Shown here in pieces: positions 21,089 through 32,010 of a stretch of 64,000 nucleotides of DNA. The stretch is from Tetranychus cinnabarinus. Lineage: Eukaryota; Arthropoda; Arachnida; Trombidiformes; Tetranychidae. Position 1 is the first letter of the stretch, and every line of letters starts with the position of its first letter. A model generated the notes under the pieces. It worked only from the letters and a program-made list of their open reading frames with translations. It did no database searches and was not told where the DNA came from. The stretch spans positions 5,890,001 to 5,954,000 of the forward strand of contig WHVY01000003.1 of assembly GCA_022266195.1 (NCBI GenBank). Reading direction: 5' to 3'. A program made the translations under genes and the position numbers.

Positions 21089-22942
21089 TCATTGGAGAGC
21101 ATTTTGAGTTAATTCTTCAATCTCGACCGCTTCGAAGTCCATATCTTTTTCATAAAGAGCCAATACAGAAAGAGAAAGAATGGCCAAAGCGATTCCAGCA
21201 TTTTGAAGCGCAAGGATTTGTAAAGATGATTTGACGCCTTTACGAATTGCATTCTCCATTGATCTATTCATTTCTCTCATAACGTCAACCAAAGCCATAT
21301 ATAAAAACATGCCACCAGCCAAAGCAAATATATAAGGCGATTCTTCTTCAGCAGCATCACCCAAAAAGATGCCCAAAACAAGACCAGGATAAAGCGTACA
21401 AGCAGAAACAAAGATCCAGAAAAATCCTTGTTTCATTTCCATTCCAGCTCTAATCAGGACTGCAAATGTTCCTAATCGATGAGGGACTTCTTCCAACATG
21501 ACAGCAACCGAAATTGATATTCCAGCTAAAATATTACGATCAAAAGCAGCACCAATAGATAGACCATCGATGAAATTGAGTGATGCATCACCTAAAACGA
21601 TCATCCATGCAGCAGCGTCAATAATGGCTCGAGTAGAAGTATATTGATCTTTCCTTCGACCAGCCATATCAGAGACGAAAGCTTGTTTCCTCAGAATCGT
21701 ATCGATATCGGTTGCTAGAGAGGAACTACCAGGAGCTAAATTGCCAGTAACACTAACTGCAGTCACAGATGCAGCAGCTACAACCGCCAAATCACTTGAT
21801 GGTCCAATGTCTTGAACAGCTATGCTTTTTAATGTCACAGGATCACGTATACTGGCTAGTTTAGCGTCCATTTGAAATTTGGGTGAATCAGCATGAGCTG
21901 TCGGTGATGTAAACAAAGTTTCAAGGATTTCGGTCTCCGCACTGGCAGAATCAAAGCATCTTGCAGATGTAACCAAGCCTGGAGGCACACCTAAAGTACC
22001 TGATCGTGTTAAAAGGCTAAGTGGATCAATTTCATCACGAAAAGATGAGTTTCGTCGTCGCCTACCTCGAGTTCCATGACGGACTTTCAGAAAAACAAGA
22101 AGTTTCAAAAGTCTTTCAATTATGTAAAAAAAATAAATCCCTGCGAAAATGAGGAATGTTTTCCAAAAATATTTACGATAATCGTCATCAGCTATACCAA
22201 AAGCTTGAGGAAATAAATGAAGTATAGCTGATCCTGCCAATCCACCGACAGCTAAACCTTCAAACAGTGTCAGTATGGTTCGTCGATGGTCACGGTGTAA
22301 AAAGGGCAGTAAAATTAAACCTCCCATTGAAACGACAATTGATAAAGTAACAAAAAGAATAGCAAAAGCCCAAACTTTTTCAGAAGAAGGTTCAACTAGA
22401 ATGGGTTTCTTTGACGCTGAAAGCAACTCTTCAGCATGGGAATCAACAACTTCACACAATACTCGGGTCTGACGAAACAGGATTAACGGACAAAGACGAG
22501 TTAGTGCTTGATGAAGTGTCACTATTTTCTTTGGCATCATTGATATCATATCAGCTGCTGACAAACACTCTTGGGTAACAGCGTGACAAAGGGGTCTATT
22601 ATCAGATGTAAGTGAATCACAGCCTAAATCCCTTTCCTCCATAGCTGGATAAAGCATTAAGCCTGTTGGTGAAAAGGATCGTCGCTGTAATTTATACAGA
22701 TGGTTAACCAATTTATCCAAAACAATTGTATCCAAGTCCATTTCAGATTCTGGTCCGATAACAACATGTCCTCTAATTAACACAAAAGCAGCTAATAATT
22801 CAATGTCCAGGTTGGTGTCAAGTATTGGATTGCTTCTGTTCCAGAGAGGTTGACGATCGTATGTTGCAGTTGCTTTTATGGATTGAGCCATCATTAAAAG
22901 TAATAACTGAAGACACAACAAAAAAGTTAATTTAAAATTCAT
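21089..22942 (-). CDS. LIV-1-type ZIP (SLC39) transporter with altered metal site
   Basis: A single exon of 617 residues, starting at the ATG at 22942-22940; the upstream TTG in the frame is not used. A signal peptide (MNFKLTFLLCLQLLLLMMA) leads into a Cys-containing extracellular region, then the ZIP membrane domain from about residue 190: TM1-3, a long cytoplasmic loop (about 290-430), and TM4-8 including FALAGGMFLYMALVDVM. The Glu-initial motif EEVPH points to the ZIP8/ZIP14 branch, which imports zinc, iron and manganese. TM4 reads LNFIDG where the family has HNFxDG (His to Leu at 455). TM5 reads EEVPHRLGT where it has EEFPHELGD (Glu to Arg at 489, Asp to Thr at 492). Three conserved positions are changed while the frame is intact. 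Altered specificity, a regulatory pseudo-transporter or early decay are all possible. Confidence 0.85.
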   Translation of the reverse strand: MNFKLTFLLCLQLLLLMMAQSIKATATYDRQPLWNRSNPILDTNLDIELLAAFVLIRGHVVIGPESEMDLDTIVLDKLVNHLYKLQRRSFSPTGLMLYPAMEERDLGCDSLTSDNRPLCHAVTQECLSAADMISMMPKKIVTLHQALTRLCPLILFRQTRVLCEVVDSHAEELLSASKKPILVEPSSEKVWAFAILFVTLSIVVSMGGLILLPFLHRDHRRTILTLFEGLAVGGLAGSAILHLFPQAFGIADDDYRKYFWKTFLIFAGIYFFYIIERLLKLLVFLKVRHGTRGRRRRNSSFRDEIDPLSLLTRSGTLGVPPGLVTSARCFDSASAETEILETLFTSPTAHADSPKFQMDAKLASIRDPVTLKSIAVQDIGPSSDLAVVAAASVTAVSVTGNLAPGSSSLATDIDTILRKQAFVSDMAGRRKDQYTSTRAIIDAAAWMIVLGDASLNFIDGLSIGAAFDRNILAGISISVAVMLEEVPHRLGTFAVLIRAGMEMKQGFFWIFVSACTLYPGLVLGIFLGDAAEEESPYIFALAGGMFLYMALVDVMREMNRSMENAIRKGVKSSLQILALQNAGIALAILSLSVLALYEKDMDFEAVEIEELTQNALQ

Positions 22943-23655
22943 AATTAAATTTTCACAGCTACGAAAATAGTCCAATTAAGATCATTCGATTGATTAAAAA
23001 ACGTTAGATTTACTTAAAAAAACAAGGTTAAGGTGTGTAACAGCGTCTGAATGTTGCTTCATAAGATCAACAGAGATCTTTGTTTTCTCAGTTTTCCCCC
23101 TCTCCTTAAACTTTTCAACCTCACTAGTCATTTCTGGATCTAATATTTGCCAGCCTTTCGATGTTTTTCATTCAATTAGTCTTTTCTTAATTAGACTCTT
23201 ACTTTATTAATAGTTTGATTAGATTATTGTTGATCAAAGCCGGTAATATTAACTTACCATTCGGTACTTGAATTTATCTAATTACTCGTCATTTTTATCG
23301 ATCTAATTAAACATTTTCATTCTCATTCCTCATTTCATCACCACTGTTGATGTAAAAATATGAATGAAATGAAACAAAGATTTTGTTGTCGATTGTTATT
23401 TGTTTTATTTACGGCTAAATATTGATATTTTTGTTCTGCATTCAACTAATTGTTATTAATTAATGGGTTAACTATTGATTACAATCCCAGACTAATCACT
23501 TATTGTTGTGTTATTTACCTGTTGAGTGTTAAGATGAAGTGAACAAGATGCAAAGTTAGACATCGTTTTTTGTCATTTTCAAGATAATTCAGTTTGTTTT
23601 GCCAAATGTCATTACCATTAATCTATTTATTTAGCTGTATCGTCTGATTTTAATT
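22943..23655. other. Intergenic region upstream of the LIV-1-type ZIP gene
   Basis: AT-rich. It contains nothing I can support apart from presumably the ZIP promoter. Confidence 0.35.
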
Positions 23656-23663
23656 CCGTTATT

Positions 23664-23890
23664 GGTAACAGTCTAGTTATACGGACACAAAACAATAACA
23701 AAGGCTTTAATTGAGGCCCCAGGCCATCCAAGCCCAACCGAACCTAACCAAACCTAACCTAACCAAACCTAACCTAACCTAACCTAATCTAACCTAACCT
23801 AACCTAACCTAGAGCGCGATAATAAACGATTAATTATTTGAATCTATAGCACTGTTTATTATACTGTGTCCGTATAACTAGACTCTCACC
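23664..23890. mobile_element. 227-bp TIR element with 8-bp target duplication and telomeric core
   Basis: The ends are inverted: the left begins GGTAACAGTCTAGTTATACG and the right, complemented, GGTGAGAGTCTAGTTATACG. The match runs for 26 bp with two mismatches, and 20 bp of it is perfect (23670-23689 against 23865-23884). CCGTTATT flanks both ends exactly (23656-23663 and 23891-23898), an 8-bp target site duplication. The interior is an AACCT/CCTAA array (23741-23811). An 8-bp duplication fits hAT, P or Merlin-type transposases; the GG start favours Merlin-like, but that is inference. No coding capacity, so it is non-autonomous. Confidence 0.85.
23741..23811. repeat. Interstitial (CCTAA/TTAGG)n telomere-type repeat
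   Basis: About 14 units of AACCT in this orientation, i.e. (TTAGG)n on the other strand, the ancestral arthropod telomere repeat. A few variant units occur (AACCA, AATCT). It sits wholly inside the TIR element at 23664-23890 with unique DNA outside, so it is not a chromosome end. Confidence 0.9.
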
Positions 23891-23898
23891 CCGTTATT

Positions 23899-24961
23899 CA
23901 CTTTATTTATGATTGATTTTAAGAAAATGTGATAAACTTGATAAATTTGTTATTTGACTCCATTGGAACAAAAAATCTTAGCTCTTAATTATAATTTATT
24001 GATAATTTAACCCTTGATATTACCCGGAACCATCTTTAAGGACAGTAAAGACCAACCTCCCAATTGAATGATGGATCGGACAAGGCTGTAGACCTGATTT
24101 TCACAATAATTATGCATAATGATTCTATGGAAATGCAGAACAAAAAGTTCTTAGATCTTGAAATCAAGAGCAAAATAAATCGAAAAAAACCGAGAAAAAT
24201 TTTGTTTTTCTCTTTCTTTTTCTTCTTAATTTTAACATTCAAAAATTACATTTTTGTTCTCAGTTATATTTTTCGGTACAAAACAAAACTAGATGCAAAT
24301 AGAGTTCAAATATCAGTATAATATCAACACAGTATAAAAAAACTTGTTATTTATGCTTAAAAAATTGCAAATATTGTCTTTCTTAATGAAATAGTAAATT
24401 TAGTTACATTTAGTTCGTTAGATGGCGACTATGGGAATAACGTTAACACTGAAATTTTTATTAAATTTACTTTAGTTTACGTTTGTATTTATGCATTAAG
24501 TACTTTTGAATACTCTTTGTACCCAGCAATTTAATAAAATGTTCAATTTACATTTATTTGTGCCAACAACAAAAGTAAGTTCAAATAGTAAAAAGAGTTA
24601 GTTCTCAATAGGAACAAAGGAGATCGAGGTTGGCGAGCCTAAGTTAGGAACACTCAAGTCAGGCCACAAAAGGTTTTATTACTTGCTGATAATTGTCCGT
24701 TTAGATTAGCTGAACGCAAATCTTAGTTTTAAATATCTAAAAAGTAACACGAATCATTTTATATGAATTTCCAATGTTTCTAGATACCGAATCAACAGAT
24801 TACATCAAATAAACTCGTTTTTAAATTTTCATTTTTTATTTATCAAAAGCATTGAAAGTTAGGAAACTGACATTGTTTAACTAACAATCTTAGATTCCAG
24901 TTTTAGCAACAGAAAACTTGCCACTTTTGATATCAAATCAGTAATGTCATGGTCCCGCACC
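23899..24961. other. Intergenic region, no gene seen
   Basis: TTAGATGGCG occurs at 24418-24427. On the minus strand an AATAAA signal (TTTATT at 24835-24840) is placed to end the small secreted-protein transcript. A short open stretch near 24070-24320 lacks an ATG start and has no recognisable content. Confidence 0.35.
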
Positions 24962-25156
24962 TTAAACGCCACCATTGGCCCTCTGGGCCTCTCCAACTTT
25001 CCAAACACTAGGTTCAGATACAGGATTCTCTTTGGCATACCCTTCAGCCGTACCTTTGTCTATCATAGGTGTTTGTCCTGCAGAGGTAAAGTTGAACATA
25101 AAAATTATAACTAAGAAAAAAACTCCAAATACATTACTTAAAAGCTGCATTTTCAT
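24962..25156 (-). CDS. Small secreted protein, 64 residues
   Basis: The ATG at 25156 opens a single-exon frame. Residues 1 to about 26 form a strong signal peptide ending FNFTSA. The mature part (about 38 residues) starts GQTPMIDKG, is hydrophilic and cysteine-free, and holds one tryptophan (VWKVGEAQ). A pyrimidine-rich stretch ending CTTAATAG directly precedes the ATG on the minus strand and could be the acceptor of a 5'-UTR intron. An AATAAA signal lies about 120 bp past the stop. Not a family I know. Short secreted proteins of this kind are common in mite salivary and digestive secretions, but no role is shown here. Confidence 0.55.
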   Translation of the reverse strand: MKMQLLSNVFGVFFLVIIFMFNFTSAGQTPMIDKGTAEGYAKENPVSEPSVWKVGEAQRANGGV

Positions 25157-26634
25157 CTATTAAGAAAGAGTTAACTATTGAATTTTACACAGATGTTCAC
25201 TGAAGTCAGTAGATATACTGGAACTGATGCTGAAAATAATAGAACATTGAGATAAATTGTTTTATACGGATTCTGGTAAGTAGTTCATTGATTAGCTTAT
25301 TTGACGATTCCATCTGAATAAATAATCTAACCCTAGTGTTATATGCTACAGATAGAAAGGCTGCTTTGTTTAACAACGTTGTTGGAACAAAATTTAATGC
25401 CAATTTAACCTTTTGAGTTTCTACAATTTTATCTTGTTATACTGAGTAAATGTTGCCTTGTCAAGTTCCTCATTTTTAATTTTTTCTTGGCCCGGGTCAC
25501 CTTCTAAGTAATGAGACAAAATAGTTAAAATATTGTGTTAAAAATAGAAAATGATGAAAATACAAAACGCACCTATGGTGTTTTATGTTATGTAATGTCT
25601 TAATGTACTGAGCGACTAGAATTCACTTGAATTTATGAATAAAAATCCATCGACAATTAGCGTTGTAGGGCTCCAGTTGACAAGATTGAGCTTAAGAACC
25701 CAATCATATTTTAGCGCTGTAATTGTTTTACTGCTTAATTGACATTGAAAACTTGTCAACATAATAAAAACGTCTTTAAACACTACTTTGACACTAACTT
25801 CAATCTGGATAGTTCAAGTTAACACGGTTAATTAGTTAATAGTTAATGTGTTAATAATTGTCAATTGTGATTGTCTTGGAATCATCTTAAACAGCAGTAA
25901 ATGTCAAATTGTTGTTAAATCATTCTTATCTTGGCTATCATCTTGTAGACATGAAATGTTTCCGCGTTTTTGTCATACTTTGCATTTGGCTTTTCTCAAT
26001 GTCACTTTAAAATTATTCACATTATGATTTAATTGTGTCAATTTATTCAAATTCAATATCAATATAACGAAAGATTCGATGGTTTTCAAAGGAAAAAGTT
26101 CATTCAAATGACTGATTGTTTACTGCTGAAGTTGTTGTTTTTTGTCTGTTTTACTGATACATCTGATCAATTGAATCGGTAAAGGGAATATTTGTGATTA
26201 ATTTAGTTTGCAAATTATGCCAATCGATCGTGTTTACCATCGAAAGTCTGGTGAAAAACAAAGAACAATTTGTCACGATTTAGCTTAACTCATGTTAAAA
26301 GGTTGAACGTAATATGGAAAATTAATTATTACCATAAAAAAGAAGGCATTTTTATTAGCTGTTGATTAAACGAGAAATAAAGTTAACATATAATCGTGAA
26401 GGTAGAACTAGCTAGCGAATCTAATAGTTGATTCATGAGAAATTGATTATCTACGTTTTACAATTTGGACGCGTAAAGGAAGAAATAACTTCGTCCATAA
26501 CCAAAGAATTGTAAACATCTGGTGTCTAATCAAATGACAGTAAAACATTTGTTAGAATTACGTTAATTAAGTTGATTGAGTTGACTAAATTTAACTCTTC
26601 TGTCAAATAGCTTTTAATTCGTGTTCATTCAAAA
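25157..26634. other. Intergenic region, no gene seen
   Basis: AT-rich spacer between the divergently oriented secreted-protein and transporter genes. No supportable feature. Confidence 0.35.
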
Positions 26635-29281
26635 ATGGATTTCAGTCCACAAAAGCTCAATGTGCACTTCAGAAAAGTAAGTAATCTTGTTTTACAATTC
26701 AAAATTTGCTTGATTTCAGTTTTAACCATCCTAACCCAATAGATAAATTTAAATAGTAATCCATTTTTGTGACCATCATAACTTTTGGAAAATTTTATGT
26801 TTCTTATGAATTGGAATAAAGGATTTCGGTACTCTAGAATCAGTTGATTTAATATGTGATAACCGCTTATATTACTTAATTAATACTTGATGTGAGTAGA
26901 TGTTGATCCGATACGGCTAAACATGTACATTTTACTTTCTAGCATGAGTTGAACACCTGACCATGAATGACATTAAATGTCAATTCATCACAGTGAAATA
27001 TCAAACAATTAAAACTTACATAAGTATAACCAGCTAATGTAGTTGTTAAGTAATTTGTTTGATCTTTGTAGGATAAAGACATAATTGACTGTGTCAATAT
27101 GAATTTACTTTAATTTTTATGCCCAAGTCTATTAGTCCAAGTCCAATTTTTCTACTTTTGATTTAGGTTAAATCAAAGAGTAATGGAAGAGTTCCTGATA
27201 AAATGAGTAAATTAAGCAAATATGAATAATCTTGTACCGAACGCAGAAAACTGTGAGATCCTTCATGTTGATTAAATGTTTTTTATGAGGCAATTGATTA
27301 ACTCTTATTTTTAAACAGCAAGAATCTCGAGCAAAAATTGGCTTCCAACCAAACCATCTTGATAAGAGTGAACCAGAAAAGAAGGGTTTATCGGTACTGA
27401 CAACGATTCTGTTTGTAGCTGGTGAAAATGCTGGTGTTGGTATATTGGCTTTACCGTATGCACTCAATGCTACTGGATGGCTTGGGATTCCTTTAATGGT
27501 GATGATTTGTATTGATTCTACCATTGCTGCTAGCTTGATTGGTTCATGTTGGCTCATTTTAGAGGAGCGTTGGCCTGAATACAGGGAGGTTTGTCGTAAT
27601 CCATATCCAGAAATAGGTAGAAGGGCATTCGGGGAAAAGATGAAGTAAGATGATAGAAAGAGTTGAAAAATTTTTACGAAAAACATCTCAGTTTTCTTAA
27701 TGGAATCCAAAGAGACAAATCAGCTTTACCTTTATAATATGAAACCCATTATAAATTCATAGGTTTTTCGTTAATTGCTGTCTTCAAATTGGTTCAATTG
27801 GCTCTCCAGTTGTCATGCTATTGGTCTGCTCTCAACTAGCCTCAGATTTGATTGATCCGAATCGTCACTTGTCTTACGGACTTTGGATAGCAATTATAGC
27901 TGCTACCATTTGCCCTTTAATGTGGCTTGGTACTCCAGTTGAATTTTGGGGTGCAGCAGCTTTAGCACTATTTACATCGACAGTAGCTGTAATTTTACTA
28001 CTTACTGATATGGTTAGTGATTACATGGCTCTTGAGACGCCACCTAATGTATCAACCCCCACACTAAACTCGATTTCACTTGCATTTGGGACTCTAATTT
28101 TCGCCTATGGAGGGACAGCACCATTTCCGACCTATCAAAATGACATGCAGAGAAAAGATAAGTGGCCTCAAGCAGTCGTTTTAGGATTCCTCAGTAAGTA
28201 CTCCTTGGCATGTGAGCTTGAAACCAACAAAAGACGATTGTTTGTGACTGTCTTTTTATTCCGTAGTTTTATTTTTGCTATTCACGCCATTTTCAATCAT
28301 TGGTTATCTTGCGTATGGTTCATCGGTTGATAATAATATAGTTCATTCCGTTCCGGGTGGAATTAAGCGTGATATCGTAACAATTTTAATGGCTGGACAT
28401 TTGTTTTTTGCTTTCATATTGATGATCAATCCAGGCGTGCAATTGATAGAAAACCAATTAAAAATAGACCGATGTAAGTTTCTCTAGAAGACAAAAATGA
28501 AAAGCTAATTAGCTCTGTGATAGAGTTAAGAAATCGAAATGAGTTCTATCTTTGTTTTTCATATGAATGATAATTACCGAAATCATACCTTACCTAAAAT
28601 ATTCATAAAGAAGTTTTAACTCCTTTATCATGCAGCTTAATGGATCATTTCTAATGAGTAAATCCATTTAGATGAAAAATACATTGTTTCATGTATCATT
28701 GTTTGGTTATCAGTAATCAGTTATCCAATAACTGATCTTTATCGAAAACAATTCCAATGAATACTCACCTTGAATTTCAACTATTCGACCAAGTTATTAG
28801 ATAATATTACTAGGTAAACATGATAATCAATTCAACTTTGACGAAAAGATTTTGTTGTCTTTAAATGCAGCGTTCAATTGGAAGCGAGTAGTGATAAGGT
28901 TCCTAATGTTATGCCTGGTTGTATTCATTGGTGAATCCGTTCCTCGATTTGGCAAAGTTATGGATCTCCTCGGTGGGTCGGTTATGACATTTTTGGCTTA
29001 CATATTTCCTCCCCTGTTCTACGTGAAGTTGTGTTCAATGAAAAGCCCATCTTGGCCGCAAAGGTAACTCCAGATAACAATCTATTTAACCTTGATTTAA
29101 TTCCATCTTCTCGGCATATTACAGAAATATCTCATTATTTTTCAAATTGTATTGCTACAAAATCATTCTGTTGGGATTGATTGGTGGAATCTGTGCGACT
29201 GTTTCTGCAATGGTGGCAATTTTAGGACCAAACACATTTGTATTACCATGTTACATAGATTTTAATTGCTCTTATAATTAA
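26635..29281 (+). CDS. Amino-acid transporter of the Aa_trans (SLC36/38/AVT-like) family
   Basis: Six exons: 26635-26676, 27319-27644, 27763-28193, 28267-28473, 28871-29063 and 29125-29281. Together they encode 451 residues with every junction in frame and GT-AG borders. The first exon is only 14 codons. TM1 carries the family motif GENAGVGILALPYALNATGW, followed by multiple membrane helices. Later come GTLIFAYGGTAPFPTYQNDM (the conserved F-x-G...P..Q..M region of TM6), TPFSIIGYLAYG, and FNWKRVVIRFLM before the last three helices. This protein family moves amino acids with protons or sodium across plasma, lysosomal or vesicle membranes. The substrate cannot be read from sequence. Poly(A) signal AATAAA at 29314-29319. 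The long third intracellular loop seen in vesicular GABA transporters is absent. Confidence 0.88.
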
Positions 29282-30687
29282 AAGTGGCTTGAACTCACGA
29301 ATCAGCATCTGTAAATAAAAAATTTAATCAGGTATATTATCATGGCAATATAGCATCTTAAATTCAAAAATATTGATCTTTTGAATTTTTACATGAGACT
29401 ATCAACTGAAACTTCAATTACAGTAATGATAAAAACATTAGTACTTATAATCAGAAAATTCATATCCATGATAACGTATCACATGTAATAAGAAAACTCA
29501 TTTGGTTATCTCCAAGTCTATCTGCAAACCAATTGAAGTGTCAACTGATGAGTGGCAGCAAAATTACATCAGGCAATTAAACAATTAACCACCATTACAA
29601 TCGACATACTGCTACAAAAAAGAGAAACAAAAATTACAGACAATAAATTAACAAGCTATCAAGGTTTAACACAAAAAGATTACCTGAAAAGTAACTTAAC
29701 AAGAAGTGTTTCCTAAATTCGTAGAAGCTTAGGATTGGGAAAAATTTTTTCGATGGAAATTGGATTTGTAATTTCACTCGAAATGAAAATAATCACACCA
29801 TTTAGACCATTAATCGTTGTTAGCAAGTGTTCATTGAAAATATCGTAGTTGGAAGGCATTTCAAAAAGTCTTCCAGACGTTTATTCATCAACATATAGGA
29901 TTGCACACGGATCTTAAAAAACTTGATGGCACTTTATAAAACGTTAGAAGTTAATTTTATGATTACTTATTAAGCTGTTAGTTCATAATACTATTTCCTA
30001 GTAAATTGGTTTAAACAAACAGTAAATTAACTAATATGATGTTTCAAGTAATATGAATATTTCCATTATTTAACAGTTTAAGGGATGAATGTTTGTCAAC
30101 TGTTGTATCTAGATACTAGATAATTGAGAAAGTCCTATCTGTTGCAAGCCTTAAGGCTTATGTTTTTTGATACCGATATTAATTGAAATCTTATCAGGTG
30201 TTGATAAATCTACAACTTGATTGAAAATTTCTGTGTCCAAGTGTGAAGTCAAGGTTTTAGACTGTTTGTCAACAGCATAAATAATGACCGTGTTTGTGCG
30301 ATATTTAACTCGTTTGGTATGTTTAACCTTTGATTGGACCGTATTTTTCTTCAGCAGTGATTGTTATCGATAATTATTGACTTATGTCATCGCCATTTTT
30401 ATCAATCATCACTGCTATTTATTTCTATTATCTCATGTTGATTTCATCTACTTTGGTATCTGACTTTTTTATCCAGTTAAATTGTGAAATAACTTGACCA
30501 AATTGTGCTTGTGATAATGAGGTAAGGCTTGTAAAATATCTTTTATTTTTGTTAAGACTTCACCCTTTCAATTCAGGTAAAGTGAATATAAATTTTCATT
30601 TTTAAGCAATATATTAACAATTAAACTATATAATTATGCTGGTTTTTATCCACTCTGTCTATTATTTAGATGTTAATTGTATTTGGA
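29282..30687. other. Intergenic region between convergent transporter genes
   Basis: Poly(A) signals for both flanking genes (AATAAA at 29314-29319 on plus; TTTATT at 30542-30547, i.e. AATAAA on minus). A perfect 14-bp palindrome AAGCCTTAAGGCTT lies near 30147. Nothing else supported. Confidence 0.4.
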
Positions 30688-32010
30688 TCAATCACCATGA
30701 CCAACCAATACAGTCATACAAGTCATTAGGGTAAAACCAGCCATCAAAAATAGCAGTTGGACTAGACCGTTAACCTCTGGACATCGATCAGCTTGTAAGA
30801 TTTCAAGGAAAACAATATACAAAATGGCACCAGTGGCAACAGCATTCAATAATATCAGTGTCAAACTTCCATCTTCACTCAGACCTTTCTCGATAACAAT
30901 GGTTAAGAAGATACCTAGTGGTGACATGGCAGAAAATATAGTCATATGTATTGAAGTAAAAAGAAGAGAACCCGTTTTCTCGAAAAGTTCAAACCCAATG
31001 GCAAACACCACAACAAATTTATGTAAACAGATGGCAAAAAACATGGTCCAAATTGAATAGGAGCTAGTTTGTAAGCCAATGGCAACACCGTCAAAAATGG
31101 AATGAGCCAGAAATGCAATCACTATAATTAAACCCCGTAAAAATAGAGTCCAATTACTTTCACCGGCAATTGATTTAATGGAACTATAAGATCGATGAAG
31201 GGATGTAGGAGATAAATTATCGCCGCGCAAATCAATGGCTACATTGTCATAGCCTATTTTATGTTTAATTTCAGCGTGTTTTTCGATACTATTTGAAGAC
31301 AGTCTCCGTGATCCATTATTTGTGATTGAACCGTAATCTTCTAAACCTCCATGTGGTAAATTGTTTTCTGAATAACAAGAAGTCGTCCTTCTATTATGAT
31401 TACTTTCCACTGACAAATCGTGAGGATTTTGCTGGTGATGATTATGATGATGGTGGTGATGGTGAGATGATTCACGTCCGATCAACAATAAAATTGACTC
31501 TTCTATGAAATAGGTTAAAAAAAGTCCCAGACAAATGCAAATCTCTACCCAAGGTGGACTGTGTGAGTGTGAATGAGAATGTCCCTCTTCGCCACTTTCA
31601 TCATGCCCCGGATGATAGAATCGAACGTATTGGATTCTATTATAACCCCCCGCTGCAACTGTTGGTATGCTTGTGGTTTCCGTGACTGGCGATATAGTTG
31701 TTACATCTTCATGGTGCTCTTTACTTTCTTGATATGCATTATAACTTTCTTGAATCTCTGGTATCATGTGAACAAAGCAGGTTGATAAAAGGACACCGCC
31801 ACCAAAGACCAACAATAGCTGCAAAATTTTGGCACTTTTGGAAGATTTGGAATCTTTTCGAACATCCAATCCTGAGTTGCGACTCTCTAGGATTGCTTTA
31901 TCTTGTTTCCTTTGCCATAGATTAAACACTAAAACAGGCCCAAGACCCGCCAACATGGTAAGCACAAAAAGAGTAATCAAAGCAGTTACACGAGTTCCAT
32001 TTAGATCCAT
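30688..32010 (-). CDS. ZIP1/2/3-type zinc transporter (SLC39A1-3 family)
   Basis: A single exon of 440 residues from the ATG at 32010-32008. It has TM1 near residues 9-30 and TM2-3 (LLLVFGGGVLLSTCFVHMIPE, then ICICLGLFLTYFIEESILLLI). A histidine-rich cytoplasmic loop follows, with two clusters (HSHSHS and a run of seven His), then TM4-8. TM4 has AHSIFDGVAIGLQ and TM5 has CLHKFVVVFAIGFEL, the paired His-rich signatures of the ZIP1 subfamily with metal ligands intact. That contrasts with the LIV-1-type gene at 21-23 kb. This subfamily imports zinc at the plasma membrane. The Drosophila counterparts (Zip42C type) serve dietary zinc uptake in the gut. No introns. Confidence 0.92.
   Translation of the reverse strand: MDLNGTRVTALITLFVLTMLAGLGPVLVFNLWQRKQDKAILESRNSGLDVRKDSKSSKSAKILQLLLVFGGGVLLSTCFVHMIPEIQESYNAYQESKEHHEDVTTISPVTETTSIPTVAAGGYNRIQYVRFYHPGHDESGEEGHSHSHSHSPPWVEICICLGLFLTYFIEESILLLIGRESSHHHHHHHNHHQQNPHDLSVESNHNRRTTSCYSENNLPHGGLEDYGSITNNGSRRLSSNSIEKHAEIKHKIGYDNVAIDLRGDNLSPTSLHRSYSSIKSIAGESNWTLFLRGLIIVIAFLAHSIFDGVAIGLQTSSYSIWTMFFAICLHKFVVVFAIGFELFEKTGSLLFTSIHMTIFSAMSPLGIFLTIVIEKGLSEDGSLTLILLNAVATGAILYIVFLEILQADRCPEVNGLVQLLFLMAGFTLMTCMTVLVGHGD

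Noticed and set aside
23741..23811. A true telomere or chromosome end
   Set aside because: The array is short, has variant units, lies inside a TIR element with target duplications, and is flanked by unique DNA on both sides.
24064..24321. Plus-strand frame starting NDGSDKAVDLIF, faintly reminiscent of a retroelement endonuclease end
   Set aside because: No ATG, low-complexity tail, and no other reverse-transcriptase or endonuclease motif nearby.
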